Below are positions 54,317-64,000 of a stretch of 64,000 nucleotides of DNA, piece by piece (position 1 is the first letter of the stretch; each line of letters starts with the position of its first letter). The DNA is from Perognathus longimembris pacificus (taxonomy: Eukaryota; Chordata; Mammalia; Rodentia; Heteromyidae), in assembly GCF_023159225.1 (NCBI RefSeq), contig NC_063167.1, positions 15,255,360 through 15,319,359 of the forward strand, written 5' to 3'. The position numbers and the translations under genes were made by a program. The notes below the pieces were generated by a model. The model ran no database searches and was not told the DNA's origin. It worked only from the letters and a program-made list of their open reading frames with translations.

Positions 54317-57300
54317 CTGTAAAAGCAAAGCAAGCGTGCTCATTCATTACAGATGAACTCTTTAACTGTTGACATGTTATGTTCATACTGATTCTGGCTT
54401 GATCTCTTAAAACTTACCCTAACCTGGGAGGAGGAAGACAAATGGAGAGGTAGGATAGACTAGTATAGTCATTTTATTCAATGTCCATATATGAAAGTGG
54501 AACCACATGGCTTGAGGGGTTGAGTAGGGGTGGGAAAGTTGGGGAAGAAGGATAGAAGGGCTTGATCAAGATGTATTATACTCATAATCTGACTTGCTGA
54601 ATTAAAACCCCTTTGTGCAACTACTTACTGAAAAAGATGTATTGTGCTTATAAACTGGCTTGTTGGGTTGAAACTCCAGTGTATAACTACTTAAAGATCA
54701 TAGATTTGGGGGACAGGGAATATGGCTTAGTGGTAGAGTACTTGCCTAGCTTACATGAGGCCCTGGATTCAACTCCTTGCTACCATATAAACAATAAATA
54801 CTATTAATAAAAGAAAAAATGCATTTAAAAAACTTAGAAAGGTAATAATTTTTTAAAAAATTGTGTCTGTCTTAGGGTTTGAACTCAGGGCCTAGATACT
54901 GACCCTGCGCTGTTTTTGCCCAAGACTGGTACTGTCCTACTTGAGCCACAGTTCCACTTCTGGCTTTTTGGTAGTTTATTGTTGATAAAAAGTCTTATGG
55001 AGTTTCCTGCTCAAGCTGGCTTCAAACCATGATCCTCAGATCTAAGCCTTCTGAATAGCTAGGATCACAGGCGTGAACCACCAGCACCTGGCATAAATTT
55101 AAAAAACTTAAAAATTTACAAACCTTACTCTAACCTAAATGTCTCATCAGAAAAACCTGAAGTTCCTTTATAAAGTCTAAATTAGAAGATATCTTAGATC
55201 TTACTTTAGGCCTTTATATGAATCTTTGATAGTCAACTGGCTTTTGTTTTAATACTCCCTCTAACAGGAGGCTCCCTACTGCCACATGAAGTAGCTTGAT
55301 CCCTTTTGCAACAATTTAATTTTGTTAGAGATGGATATTGCATCTTCATCAGGCCTAGTAAAATTCTGTCAAGGAGCATGAGGAGGAATATTTCTCCTCT
55401 ACTATGTGCCAGGGTTTAATGCATTCGAAAGTGGAAGTAGAGCCGTGGCTCAAGTGGTACAACACCAGCCTTGAGTGAAAAAGCCAAGTGACACTGTGAA
55501 GCCCTGAGTTCAAGCCCCATTACGGACATGATAGAAGATAGAGAGATAGATAGATAGATAGAATGTTGCCCTTAAAAAAACTCTTGCTGGGTGCCCATGG
55601 CTCATACTGGTAATCCTAACTACTCAGGAGATTGAGATCTGAAAATTGTAGTTTGAAGCCAGTCCAAGCAGAGAATTCCATGAGATTCTTATCCCCAAAG
55701 AAGACAGAAGTGCAGCTGTAGCTCAAGTAGTAGTTGGGGATTCATCTTGGCCTTAAGGGGGGAAGGGCAATGAGAGAGCCACCCTTCCCCCAGCCCTGGG
55801 GCAGTATGGAAGTGAGCCACACCTATCTCCTTCTGGGTCCAGAACCAGAAGGGGTAGCTTTGATACCATCCCCCACCTTGCGCCAGTGAGCATGTGTGCT
55901 CCCTTTTCGCTCGGGCTTTGCCCAGAGGGCGGTACTATGGGAAGTGATGTTAACCCATGAGGGAGGTCCTTGGGAGTTGCTCTTGGATGGACAAACTCGC
56001 CAGCTCCTGCTCAATCCTCGTCATCATCACTATATTACTGTAAGCCCCTCCTGATTAAATCAGATTGCTCTCTGAAGCATCTCCGAGATCCGTCTGCGCC
56101 TGGCTTCCTTGGTGGGTAAGGAGGGAGGAAAAGGGGATCTCATTCGGCCACGTGCACTTTAGGCTTGCACGTGTCCCTTCGCTCCACCTTGGCCGCCCGC
56201 GGGTTGGGCGCCCAGGGGAGAGGGTGAAAAGGGGAGCACTGATAAGGGAGTAAGCACCAGGGGAGGTAAATCTAGCCCGGCAGTAGAGCACTAGCCTTAA
56301 GCAAAAAAAGCTGAGGGACAGCACCCAGGCCCTGAGTTCAAGCTCCAAGAATGGAAAATACACATACAAAAGGTATGAAAAGAGTATTCTCAGGTCTCCT
56401 TTGAGTCTTCTCTTCTGTGGATTGGTTGTGTCCTGGGTTCTTGTGTGTGTGTGCGTGTGCACATGCGCCTATTGCTGTACTTGAACTTGGTGCATTGTAC
56501 TCATAACTTTTTTGCTCAATGAGGCGCTCTACCACTTGATCCACACCTCGTTTTTTAGTGCCATGTAACAGCCTGCTGTGTGCCGCCATTGCGGGTAGAA
56601 TAATCTCAGATCACAGAGTCTTAGTGCTGGAAGTCATGATAGCTCACACGTAGGGTGTTTTCTATGGATCCATCCATGTACTAGTGTTTCATATACACTA
56701 ATGCTTTTAAAGCCCTGCAAATGCCCTGGGAGACAGTTACATTGTCTGCATTTCAGAAATGGGGTGGCTGGGGCTTTGGGAATTCAAGGATGAAAATGGT
56801 AGGACCTAGATCAGGCTGGCTGGCTCCAGAGCAACATAGAACTTGGGACTCAATCTTATGTTATAGAGGTAACTGAGCTTTGGAGACGCTAGTGACCTCC
56901 CCAAGAGCTCCAGCCTGATGGTAGATGAGCTAGGATTGGAACTCAGATCCACCAGGAAGCACTGGTTGACTCCTTCTTGCAATGCTGGTAATGGAACCCA
57001 GTAAGCTCTCTACCACTGAGCTATAGGGCCTGGCTGTTTTCTACATTTAAAAGCTGGACACTGGTGGCTTACATCTATCATCCTAGCCACTCAGGAGGCT
57101 GAGATCTGAGAATCGAAGTTGGAAGCCAGCCCAGGCAGGAAAGTTCATGAGACTCCAGTTAACCACCAGAAAGTGGAGCTGTGGCTGAAAGTGATAGAGT
57201 GCTAGCCTTGAGCAGAAAGCTAAAGGACAGCACCTAAGCCCTGAGTTAAATCCCATGATCAATAAGAAAAAAAAGGCAATTTGAAAAAAAAGGCAATCTG

Positions 57301-59508
57301 TTCTTATTTTGGTGGTAGAGGCATTTGTGGGGGCCCTTCCCTGTGTCTAGAACATTTATGCAACTCCAGAAACAAAGTATCCATGTAACCAGGCTAGGTT
57401 TGGGTGTTTTTTTTTTTTTTTAACTGCATAAAATAGCAAGAGGAACTCAACACATTTTGATATGATTTTTGTGCCAAAATAGTAATGATTTTTATATTTC
57501 CTGGCAAGGAAATCATCAAGGAAAAAACCCTGCAGGGGCTGAGGGTATAGTTAAGAGTGCATATATCTAGCATGCACAAAGCCTAGGGTCCATGCCCAGC
57601 ACCATTGAGGGAAAATCTGCCAATTCTTTTTGCCAGTCCTGGAGCTTGAACTTAGGGCCTGGGCACTGTCCCTGAGCTTCTTGTGTTCAAGGCTAGTGCC
57701 CTACCACCTGATCCACAGAACCACTTCCAGCTTTTTCTATTTTTGTGGTACTAAGGAATCGAACCCATGGCTTCATGCATGCTAGGCAAGCACTCTACCA
57801 CTGAGCCACATTCCTAGCCCCCGCCAATTCTTATTCAGAATCCAATGGCTGATCTTCAACGTGTCACAGCCCTTTCAGAATGCATCCTTCTGCTTACACC
57901 TGTGGTTCTGCTGAAGGGCAAAGATTTCAGTTGGTTACATCATTTCCCCGCTTCAACCTTGGTAGCTTTCAGTTGCTTATAGGATGAAAACTCAAGCCAG
58001 GAGGTAGTGGCTCACACTTAACAATCCTCACTAACTCAGTAGCCTGAGATCTGAGGATTGCAGTTTGAAACCAGCCCAAGCAAGGAAGTTTGTGAGACTC
58101 TATAATCTTCAATTAGCCATCAAAAAGCTGCAACGGAGGTGTGGCTCAAGTGGTAGAGAACAAGACTTGAGTGAAAAAGCGAAGGGACAGTGCCTAGGCC
58201 ATGAGTTTAAGCCCCTGTACAGGTATGTGCACATGCCCACACACATTCAAGCAGTTTTAGTCATTTGTCAGCCTATCCACAAACGACAGAGCCAGGTTGC
58301 TTTGTGTCTCCTCAGGACTTTCCCACGGACTTCCCCTTGTTTGGAGTGACTTTCACTGCATGCTGCTTCACCCGAGCCAACACAACCCCCAGTTCATTCC
58401 CAGTGATCAATCAACCCAAGATCTCACCCTCCTTTCCCACAACTGCCAGGTTCCCCTGACCCTTCATAGGGAGACCTGAGCACACAGAAGACCCGGTCCT
58501 CGCAGGCCGGCCCTCAAACCCTGCTTTCCCAGTTTTCCACACGATCTTCAGAACAGAGGCTTACACACAACAGACTTGCAGAAAGAGTCCCTGGCTTGAC
58601 TTCCCAAAAGCTAGTTGTGGAATCCATTGTAAAAAGATGCCAGTGGGCTAGGCACCAGTGGCTCAGTCCTGTAATCCTGGCTGCTCAGGACTCTGAGATC
58701 AGTGCCCCACCCCAGGCAGTGCCAGCCACAGAGGAGGAACTGGCTGAGCAGGCTTCATTTTTTACTTTATGCAAATGAAGCATGTGTTGTAGAACTGAGC
58801 TATCATCCATGACCTTCCAGCCCCAGCTGTCTGATTCCTTGAAGTGTAATAAGGGTATTCAAGAATGTTGCAATGTATTTGGGCACCAGTGGCTCACACC
58901 TGTAATCCTTGCTACTTAAGAGGCTGAGATCTGGGCTGGGGATGTGGCCTAGTGGCAAGAGTGCTTGCCTCATAGACATGAGGCCCTGGGTTCAATTCCC
59001 CAGCACCACATATACAGAAAATGGCCAGAAGTGGCGCTGTGGCTCAAGTGTCAGAGTGCTAGCCTTGAACAAAAAAAGAAGCCAGGGACAGTACTCAGGC
59101 CCTGAGTCCAAGCCCCAGGACTGGCCAAAAACAAAATAAAAAGAGGCTGAGATCTGAGGCTTGCAGTTCAAAGCCAGTTTGGGCAGAAAAGTCTGTGAGA
59201 CTCTTATCTCCAATAAACTATTCAGAAAAAGCAGGGAGTGGTGCTGTGGCTCAAGTGATACAGCACTTGCCTTGAGCACAGAGGCCCAGGAACAGTGCCT
59301 CAGCCTCCCAGCTCAAGCCCCAGGACTGCCCCCTCCAATAAAAAAGACTGTTACAATGTTTCAGAGGGCTTCTTATATGGTTTACAAAAACAAAAACAAG
59401 CTGGTGGCTCACTGCTATAATCCTTGCTACTCGGGAAGCTGAGCTCTGAGGATGTGGCTTAAGTGGTAGAATACCACCCTTGATTTAAAAAGCTAAGAGA
59501 CAGTGTTC

Positions 59509-59552
<44 letters not shown>

Positions 59553-60255
59553 TACCCTTGGATTGATTGGCTTTGCAAGTTTTTTAATCCCTCCCCCACC
59601 CCCCCGCCTCTCTTTCTGCCACACTCCACTTCTGGCTTAATGCTGGTTAATTGGAGATGAGTGTCACAGACAATTCTTCCTGGGCTGGCTTCAAGCTTTC
59701 ATTCTCAGATCTCAGCCTTTGAGCCACTGGCACTTGGCTTATACCCAGATGGGCTTAAGTTTATGCAAAGTCTATCATATTGATATGTTAAAAATCTCAC
59801 CTCCGGCTGGGAATATGGCCTGGTGGGCAAGAGTGCTCGCCTCATATACATGAAGCCCTGGGTTTGATTCCCCAGCACCACATATATAGAAAACGGCCAG
59901 AAGTGGCGCTGTGGCTCAAGTGGTAGAGTGCTAGCCTTGAGCAAAAGGAAGCCAGGCACAGTGCTCAGGCCCTGAGTCCAAGCCCCAGGACTGGCCAAAA
60001 AAAAAAAAAAAAAATCTTACCTCCCAGAAAGTTTGGTCATCAAAATATTTAGCTTCATGAGGTGCTCTCCATATTTTGAGATTTAGGATCACGCCTGAAA
60101 CAAATGATAATTAAATGTTAAAACACTTGGAGCACACTTTATTATCTCAAGTTGAATGAAAATACTGTAGGTAGACTACAGTAGCTTAACAGAAATCCTC
60201 TTCTTCCATATTCAGGAAACAGTCAAATGAAAGTGTTAAGATTTCTGGACTAGTT

Positions 60256-60304
<49 letters not shown>

Positions 60305-61227
60305 TGTGTGCGCGTGCGCACTCTGGTCCTGGAGCTTGAACTCAAGGCCTGGGAACTGTCCCTTAGCTGGTACTCTACCACTTGAGCTACAGCTCCATTT
60401 CCAGCTTTTTGCTGGTTAATTGGCGATAAGAATCTCACTGACTTTCCTGCCTGGGCTGGCTTCAAATCACCATCCTCAGATCTTAGTGTCCTGTATAGCT
60501 AAAAATAACAAATGTGAGACACTAGCAACCAGCTCTTCATACCTTTTTTTTTTTTTTTGGCCAGCCCTGGGGCTTGGACTCAGGGCCTGAGCACTGTCCC
60601 TGTTCCACTTCTGGCGATGTTTTATATATGTGTTGCTGGAGAATCAAACCCAGGGCTTCATGTATACGAGGCAAGCACTCTTGCCACTAGGCCATATCCA
60701 CAGCCCCATACCTTTTTTTTTTTTTTTAAGTGAAAAAGAAGCCAAATGGTTAGTTTCTAGAATACTTTCATTTTGCAGAGGAGCCAACAGGCCAAGAGAA
60801 GTAATATGCCTAACATCACACATTTTCTTTTGGGTGGTACTGGGATTTGAACTCAGGGCCTTGGGCTTGCTGGCCGGCACTATAACAAGAGCTACCTCTC
60901 CAGTCAACCACTTTGTCATTATTTGGCCTGGACCTCCTGTCTAGGGATGCGATGTAAGGATCTATAACCAGTAAGAGACATTTGCTTGTAGAATAAATAG
61001 GAATAGTTCTGGACAGATGCATATCTTCACCAGACATATAAGTCAATAGGAGAGGCTAATGAACAACCCTGCTTCATGTCATATTGCCAGAGCACGAAAT
61101 ATGTTCATCCCTCTGTCTGATGATCTCCAGTGACTTTTCTTTCAGAATGCCTGAGTTCTTGCCCTCAGCCCCTGAGCTCCCCCCTCATTCTATCCACATC
61201 AGCCCCTTGGGCCTCCTTGCTGTTTCT

Positions 61228-61276
<49 letters not shown>

Positions 61277-62765
61277 CATATTCTTGCCTCGGGGCCTTTG
61301 CATTTACAGTCCCCTTTTCACTCTTGCTGTAAATAAAAGCATGGCTTACACCTCTGGATTTGGATCTCTACTTAAAGGCTGATTTTTCTGGTAAGCCTTC
61401 CCTGACTGACCCTCTAAAAGAACACCCACCTCACCTCACTATAGCTTTATTCATAGGTCTGGACCCTGCTTTGCCTCCCTAGCACTTGTACCCTCTGTCT
61501 GTTTGAGGTCAGTATGCTCCCTGACTAGAATGGCAGCCCTGTAAGGTCAGGAAGGTTGTTTTGTTTCCTGCTGCATCCTCAGTCTTCTGCTTTCAGTAGG
61601 TAGTGGATAAGCACTGGATGGATAAAACAGAGAATCCTCAGGAAGGAAAATGTTCATCAAGGGATAATCAGAAGGGCGCTGACGTCCCAGGCCTGTCATG
61701 TAGCTATCAGAGGTTGAGATCTGAGAATCTCCATTCAAAACCAACCCAGGCAAGATCTTATTTTCAATTAACCAGCAAAAAGCTACAAGTGGAGCTGTGG
61801 TTGAGTACCGACCTTGAGCGAAAAAGCTAAGAAACAGCATCTAGGCCCTGAGTTCAAATCCTAGAACTATTGCAAAACAAGGCGGGGGGCGGTAATCTAG
61901 GTAGAGGGGTTCTCAACCTTCCATATAAAAATGGGTCCAATCACTCTCCCTTGACTCAAGAATGACAACAATGTCACCTAGCTCCACTCCCCCCTGCAGA
62001 GATGCCCCTCCCTTCCCTGTCCCTGTCTGAGAGCATTGCCAGTAGTGAAATGATGCCATTCTCTGCTTTTCTTTTTTTTTTTTTTTGCCAGTCCTGGGGC
62101 TTGAACTCAGAGCCTGAGCACTGTCCCTGGCTTCTTTTTGCTCAAGGCTAGCACTCTACCACTTGAGCCACAGCGCCACTTCCGGCTTTTTCTATATATG
62201 TGGTGCTGAGGAATCAAACCCAGGGCTTCAGGTTTGCAAGGCGAGCACTTTACCACTAGGCCATATTCCCAGCCCCGGCTGGTTTATTTTGTTGTTGTTG
62301 TTGTTTTGTTTTTGTTTGTTTTGTTGCCAGTCCTGGGCCTTCAACTCAGGGCCTGAGCACTGTCCCCGGCTTCTTTTTGCTCAAGGCTAGCACTCTACCA
62401 CTTGAGCCACAGCACCACTTCTAGCCTTTTCTCTGTATGTGGTGCTGAGGAATCGAACCCAGGGCCTCATGTATACGAGGCAAGCACCCTTGCCACTAGG
62501 CCATATTCCCAGCCCCTGCTTTCCTTTTCTTAAAGCAATCCAGGTTTGAGCCCTCTGCTTCACTGAGCTACAGCTGGGGGGGGACAAAGCTGGTCACCTA
62601 TACAGGCAGCCCCTCGGCAGGAGGCACGCAGGCCCTGGCCCCGTGTCTGGGGGGCACTGCTGGAAGAAGGTGTCATCACACAGACCTGTGAGGAGGCCAG
62701 ACGCCATGCCCATTGCCACAGCCAGGCAGAGATCCCCCACGTCCGTAAGCACCTGGTAGCCAATC
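54290..62765 (-). CDS. RHD: Rh blood group gene (RHD/RHCE family), last three coding exons, partial
   Basis: Three minus-strand exons match the 3' end of mammalian RH genes: 62765-62686 (80 nt; [20 protein letters not shown] then ASGLLTG), 60094-60021 (74 nt; [20 protein letters not shown] then TFWE) and 54316-54290 (FPHLAVGL and TAA). The lengths 80 and 74 nt equal those of exons 8 and 9 in human RHD/RHCE, phases agree and borders are GT/AG. The encoded part covers the end of the last membrane helix and the short cytosolic C-terminus. RH proteins are erythrocyte membrane proteins of the Amt/Rh family that assemble with RHAG. Exons 1-7 must lie beyond the right edge. RHD is used as the rodent single-copy name; RHCE would be equally fair. 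It is convergent with TMEM50A. Confidence 0.95.
54715..55093. mobile_element. ID monomer (+) and B1G (-)
   Basis: ID unit 54715-54798; B1G minus 54862-55093. 55094-55427 is unique RH intron sequence. Confidence 0.82.
55428..55562 (+). mobile_element. Geo monomer with (GATA)n
   Basis: Geo unit followed by GATA repeats at 55540-55561. Confidence 0.8.
55583..56350 (+). mobile_element. B1G SINE split by an LTR-like insertion
   Basis: Left piece 55583-55733 and right piece 56283-56350 together make a full copy. Confidence 0.8.
55734..56282 (+). mobile_element. LTR-like insertion splitting a B1G SINE
   Basis: About 549 bases of GC-richer, non-SINE sequence interrupt a B1G copy between its CTCAAGTAGTAG and GTAGAGCAC parts. 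GTAG is present on both sides (55730-55733 and 56283-56286). It has an ATTAAA near 56056 and ends in CA. Strand is assigned from ATTAAA. It could be an LTR of an unlisted family or an LTR plus a leader remnant (a GGGCGCCC stretch near 56207). Confidence 0.6.
56690..56970 (-). mobile_element. MIR-type SINE
   Basis: AACTGAGCTTTGGAGACGC, then GTGACCTCCCCAAG and GAGCTAGGATTGGAACTCAG, follow the MIR consensus order. Confidence 0.65.
57048..57275 (+). mobile_element. B1G SINE
   Basis: Complete diverged copy. Confidence 0.85.
57532..57822. mobile_element. ID monomer (+) and IDG-like (-)
   Basis: 57532-57612 plus; 57625-57822 minus. Confidence 0.8.
57990..58235 (+). mobile_element. B1G SINE
   Basis: Diverged copy; 58236-58644 is unique RH intron sequence. 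Confidence 0.8.
58645..58720 (+). mobile_element. B1G left-unit fragment
   Basis: GGCACCAGTGGCTCAGTCC onward, truncated. Confidence 0.7.
58878..59345 (+). mobile_element. B1G SINE split by an IDG
   Basis: Host pieces 58878-58933 and 59141-59345. Confidence 0.9.
58934..59140 (+). mobile_element. IDG SINE nested in B1G
   Basis: Perfect 16-base target-site duplication AAGAGGCTGAGATCTG at 58918-58933 and 59141-59156. Confidence 0.95.
59398..59742. mobile_element. B1G fragment (+), (AC)n, B1G fragment (-)
   Basis: 59398-59505, AC repeat 59512-59551, 59605-59742. Confidence 0.75.
59806..60018 (+). mobile_element. IDG SINE next to RH exon 9
   Basis: Its A-tail ends within a few bases of the exon 9 donor (minus strand). 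Confidence 0.93.
60021..60094 (-). CDS. RHD: RH exon 9
   Basis: 74 nt. Acceptor TTTCAG, donor GTAAGA. It encodes [17 protein letters not shown], which is nearly invariant in the RH family. The donor is followed within a few bases by the poly(A) tail of a plus-strand IDG SINE (59806-60018). Confidence 0.95.
60259..60707 (-). mobile_element. (GT)n, B1G and a deleted IDG
   Basis: GT repeat 60259-60312; B1G 60318-60535; IDG 60546-60707 lacking the middle. Confidence 0.85.
60828..60905 (-). mobile_element. ID-like fragment
   Basis: GATTTGAACTCAGGGCCTTGG onwards. 60906-61084 is unique. Confidence 0.55.
61085..61640 (+). mobile_element. L2 LINE 3'-end fragment with (CA)n
   Basis: Blocks such as AAGCCTTCCCTGACTGACCC, GACTAGAATGGCAGCCCTG and a stretch ending GTAGTGGATAAGCACTGGATG follow the L2 3' end in order. 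A CA repeat (61232-61276) lies within. Confidence 0.7.
61675..61885 (+). mobile_element. B1G SINE, diverged
   Basis: Weak B1 part, clear Geo part. 61886-62067 is unique. Confidence 0.78.
62068..62516 (-). mobile_element. Two IDG SINEs
   Basis: 62068-62276 and 62310-62516, about 170 bases from RH exon 8. Confidence 0.93.
62686..62765 (-). CDS. RHD: RH exon 8
   Basis: 80 nt. Acceptor TTTCTAG, donor GTCTGT. It encodes [19 protein letters not shown] and the family motif SGLLTG. Confidence 0.93.
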
Positions 62766-62969
62766 CTAGAAACAAAGAAGCAGAGGGTCACCAGGGACAT
62801 GGAGGGCTCGTGGCTCAGTGGTGCTAGGCCAAGAAGGACCACGGGGAGACCAAGTATCCTTTCCCCAGGGGCGACACTCCTGGCCATGTTCCTGAAGAAG
62901 GGGGAGGCTGGGGGAGGGGGAATCCCAGGACCTTCTCTGGCACATATTAATATGTATGTATAAATATGT

Positions 62970-63150
62970 AATTCTAAGTGGTACTGGGGATTGAACTCAC
63001 AGCCTTGTTCTTGTCACGCCTCTAGTGCGTTCCATTTTAATTCTGTTTTTCAGATTCAGTCCCTCACTTTTGCTGGGGCCAGCCGAGGACCATGAACCTC
63101 CTACTTCTGCCTCTCAAGGAACTGGAATTATGCATGCGTGCTACCACGCT
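62970..63150 (-). mobile_element. Diverged ID/B1-type fragment
   Basis: GGTACTGGGGATTGAACTCAC and a B1-like end GGAATTATGCATGCGTGC. Confidence 0.5.
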
Positions 63151-63184
63151 AATATTCTGTCATACTCTATTTGAATCCTTGGAC

Positions 63185-63300
63185 TCCATGGCTAATAAGC
63201 GAGATCAGAGTCTCAGAGCTGTTGCTTACTAGCTGTGTGATCTTAGGCAAATCACTGAACCTCTCAGGACCCCTAGTTAACCTCACTCGACCAAGATAAA
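63185..63300 (+). mobile_element. MIR SINE
   Basis: The core ACTAGCTGTGTGATCTTAGG then CAAATCACTGAACCTCTC is characteristic. 63301-63576 is unique. Confidence 0.85.
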
Positions 63301-63576
63301 AGCTTCATTTCTCTCAGGGCGGGTGGGATACGGCTTGGCTTTTCGACCCATCTTCCCTACACACCCTGACCCCTAGGATGGATTTCCCAGTCTTCTCTCT
63401 CTTTCAAGGCCACCCCAGGGCAAGGTCAATCTATGTTCGAGGCCTGGGCAGCTGAGTGTGAGTCCCCCAGGCTTCGGGCTGTGCCTGAGCACCACAGCCC
63501 CTTCTGAGCAGTTCCACAGGCGAGTGGACAGCTGGTGTGCCCCTTTGGGGGGGGGAGGGGAGGGGTCGGGAAGTCA

Positions 63577-64000
63577 AGTAGAGTAGTGCATGCTTGGAAT
63601 CCCAGCACCTGGGAGGCTGAGGCAGGAGGATGACAAAGTGTGAGACCAACTTGGGCTATATAGTGAGTCCCTATCAGAAAGGAAGGAAGGAAGGAAGGAA
63701 GAGAGGGAAGGAAGGAGGAAGGGAGGGAGGGAGGGAGGGAGGGAGGAGAGAAAGGGAGGAAGAAAGAAAGAGAAAGAAAGAGAGAGAGAGAGAAAGAAAG
63801 AAAGATAGAAGGAAAGAAAGAAAGAAAGAAAGAGAGGAAGGAAGGAAGGGAGGAAGGAAGGAAGGAAGGAAGGAAGGAAGGAAGGAAGGAAGGAAGGAAG
63901 GAAAGAAGGGAAGGGAAGGAAGGAAGGGAGGGAAGGAGGAAGGGAGGGAAGGTGGAAGGGAGGGAGGGAGGGAGGGAGGAAGAAAGAAAGAGAAAGAAAG
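63577..64000 (+). repeat. B1 SINE followed by a (GGAA)n/(GAAA)n tract
   Basis: B1 at 63577-63680 (GCATGCTTGGAATCCCAGC). A purine-only tract from 63681 runs to the window edge and probably grew from the SINE tail. Confidence 0.92.

Overview
This is a 64 kb stretch of mammalian nuclear DNA, almost certainly from a rodent. Genes are split into short exons with GT/AG borders, there are three CpG-rich promoters, and the rest is crowded with retroposons. The commonest repeat is a dimeric SINE: an ID-like (tRNA-Ala-type) left unit joined to a right unit that I recognise as the 'Geo' half of the IDL-Geo SINE described from geomyoid rodents (kangaroo rats, pocket mice, pocket gophers). A geomyoid host is therefore my best guess. 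In the entries below 'IDG' means ID unit + Geo unit, and 'B1G' means a 7SL/B1-like left unit + the same Geo unit.

Layout. Bases 1-11.3 kb hold no gene I can support, only unique sequence, microsatellites and SINEs. SYF2 (pre-mRNA splicing factor, complete, 7 coding exons) lies on the minus strand at 11,440-17,606. RSRP1 (arginine/serine-rich protein 1, complete, 4 coding exons) lies on the minus strand at 20,602-23,737 with a CpG-island promoter near 24.0 kb. A solo class I LTR (27.4-27.8 kb), a near full-length but broken LINE-1 (28.0-35.5 kb) and a second solo LTR (36.3-36.8 kb) fill the next interval. TMEM50A (small four-helix membrane protein, complete, 6 coding exons) runs on the plus strand from a CpG-island promoter at about 38.0 kb to 50,925, with a 5'-truncated SF3B4 processed pseudogene in one intron. 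The last three coding exons of an Rh blood-group gene (RHD/RHCE family) lie on the minus strand at 54,290-62,765; the rest of that gene is beyond the right edge.

The order SYF2 - RSRP1 - TMEM50A - RH, with TMEM50A and RH tail to tail, is the single-copy arrangement known from mouse. In human an extra RH gene sits between RSRP1 and TMEM50A; no RH exon is seen there here. The genes do not form one pathway: SYF2 acts in the spliceosome, RSRP1 is an RS-domain protein of poorly known role, TMEM50A is a UPF0220-type membrane protein, and RH encodes a red-cell membrane protein of the ammonium transporter family.

I found no evidence of an undescribed enzymatic or defence system. The items most worth a second look are the sharing of one Geo unit between two chimeric SINE families, nested insertions with readable target-site duplications, a weak splice donor in RSRP1 with an open read-through frame, the SF3B4 retrocopy, and candidate regulatory sequence in the gene-free left flank.
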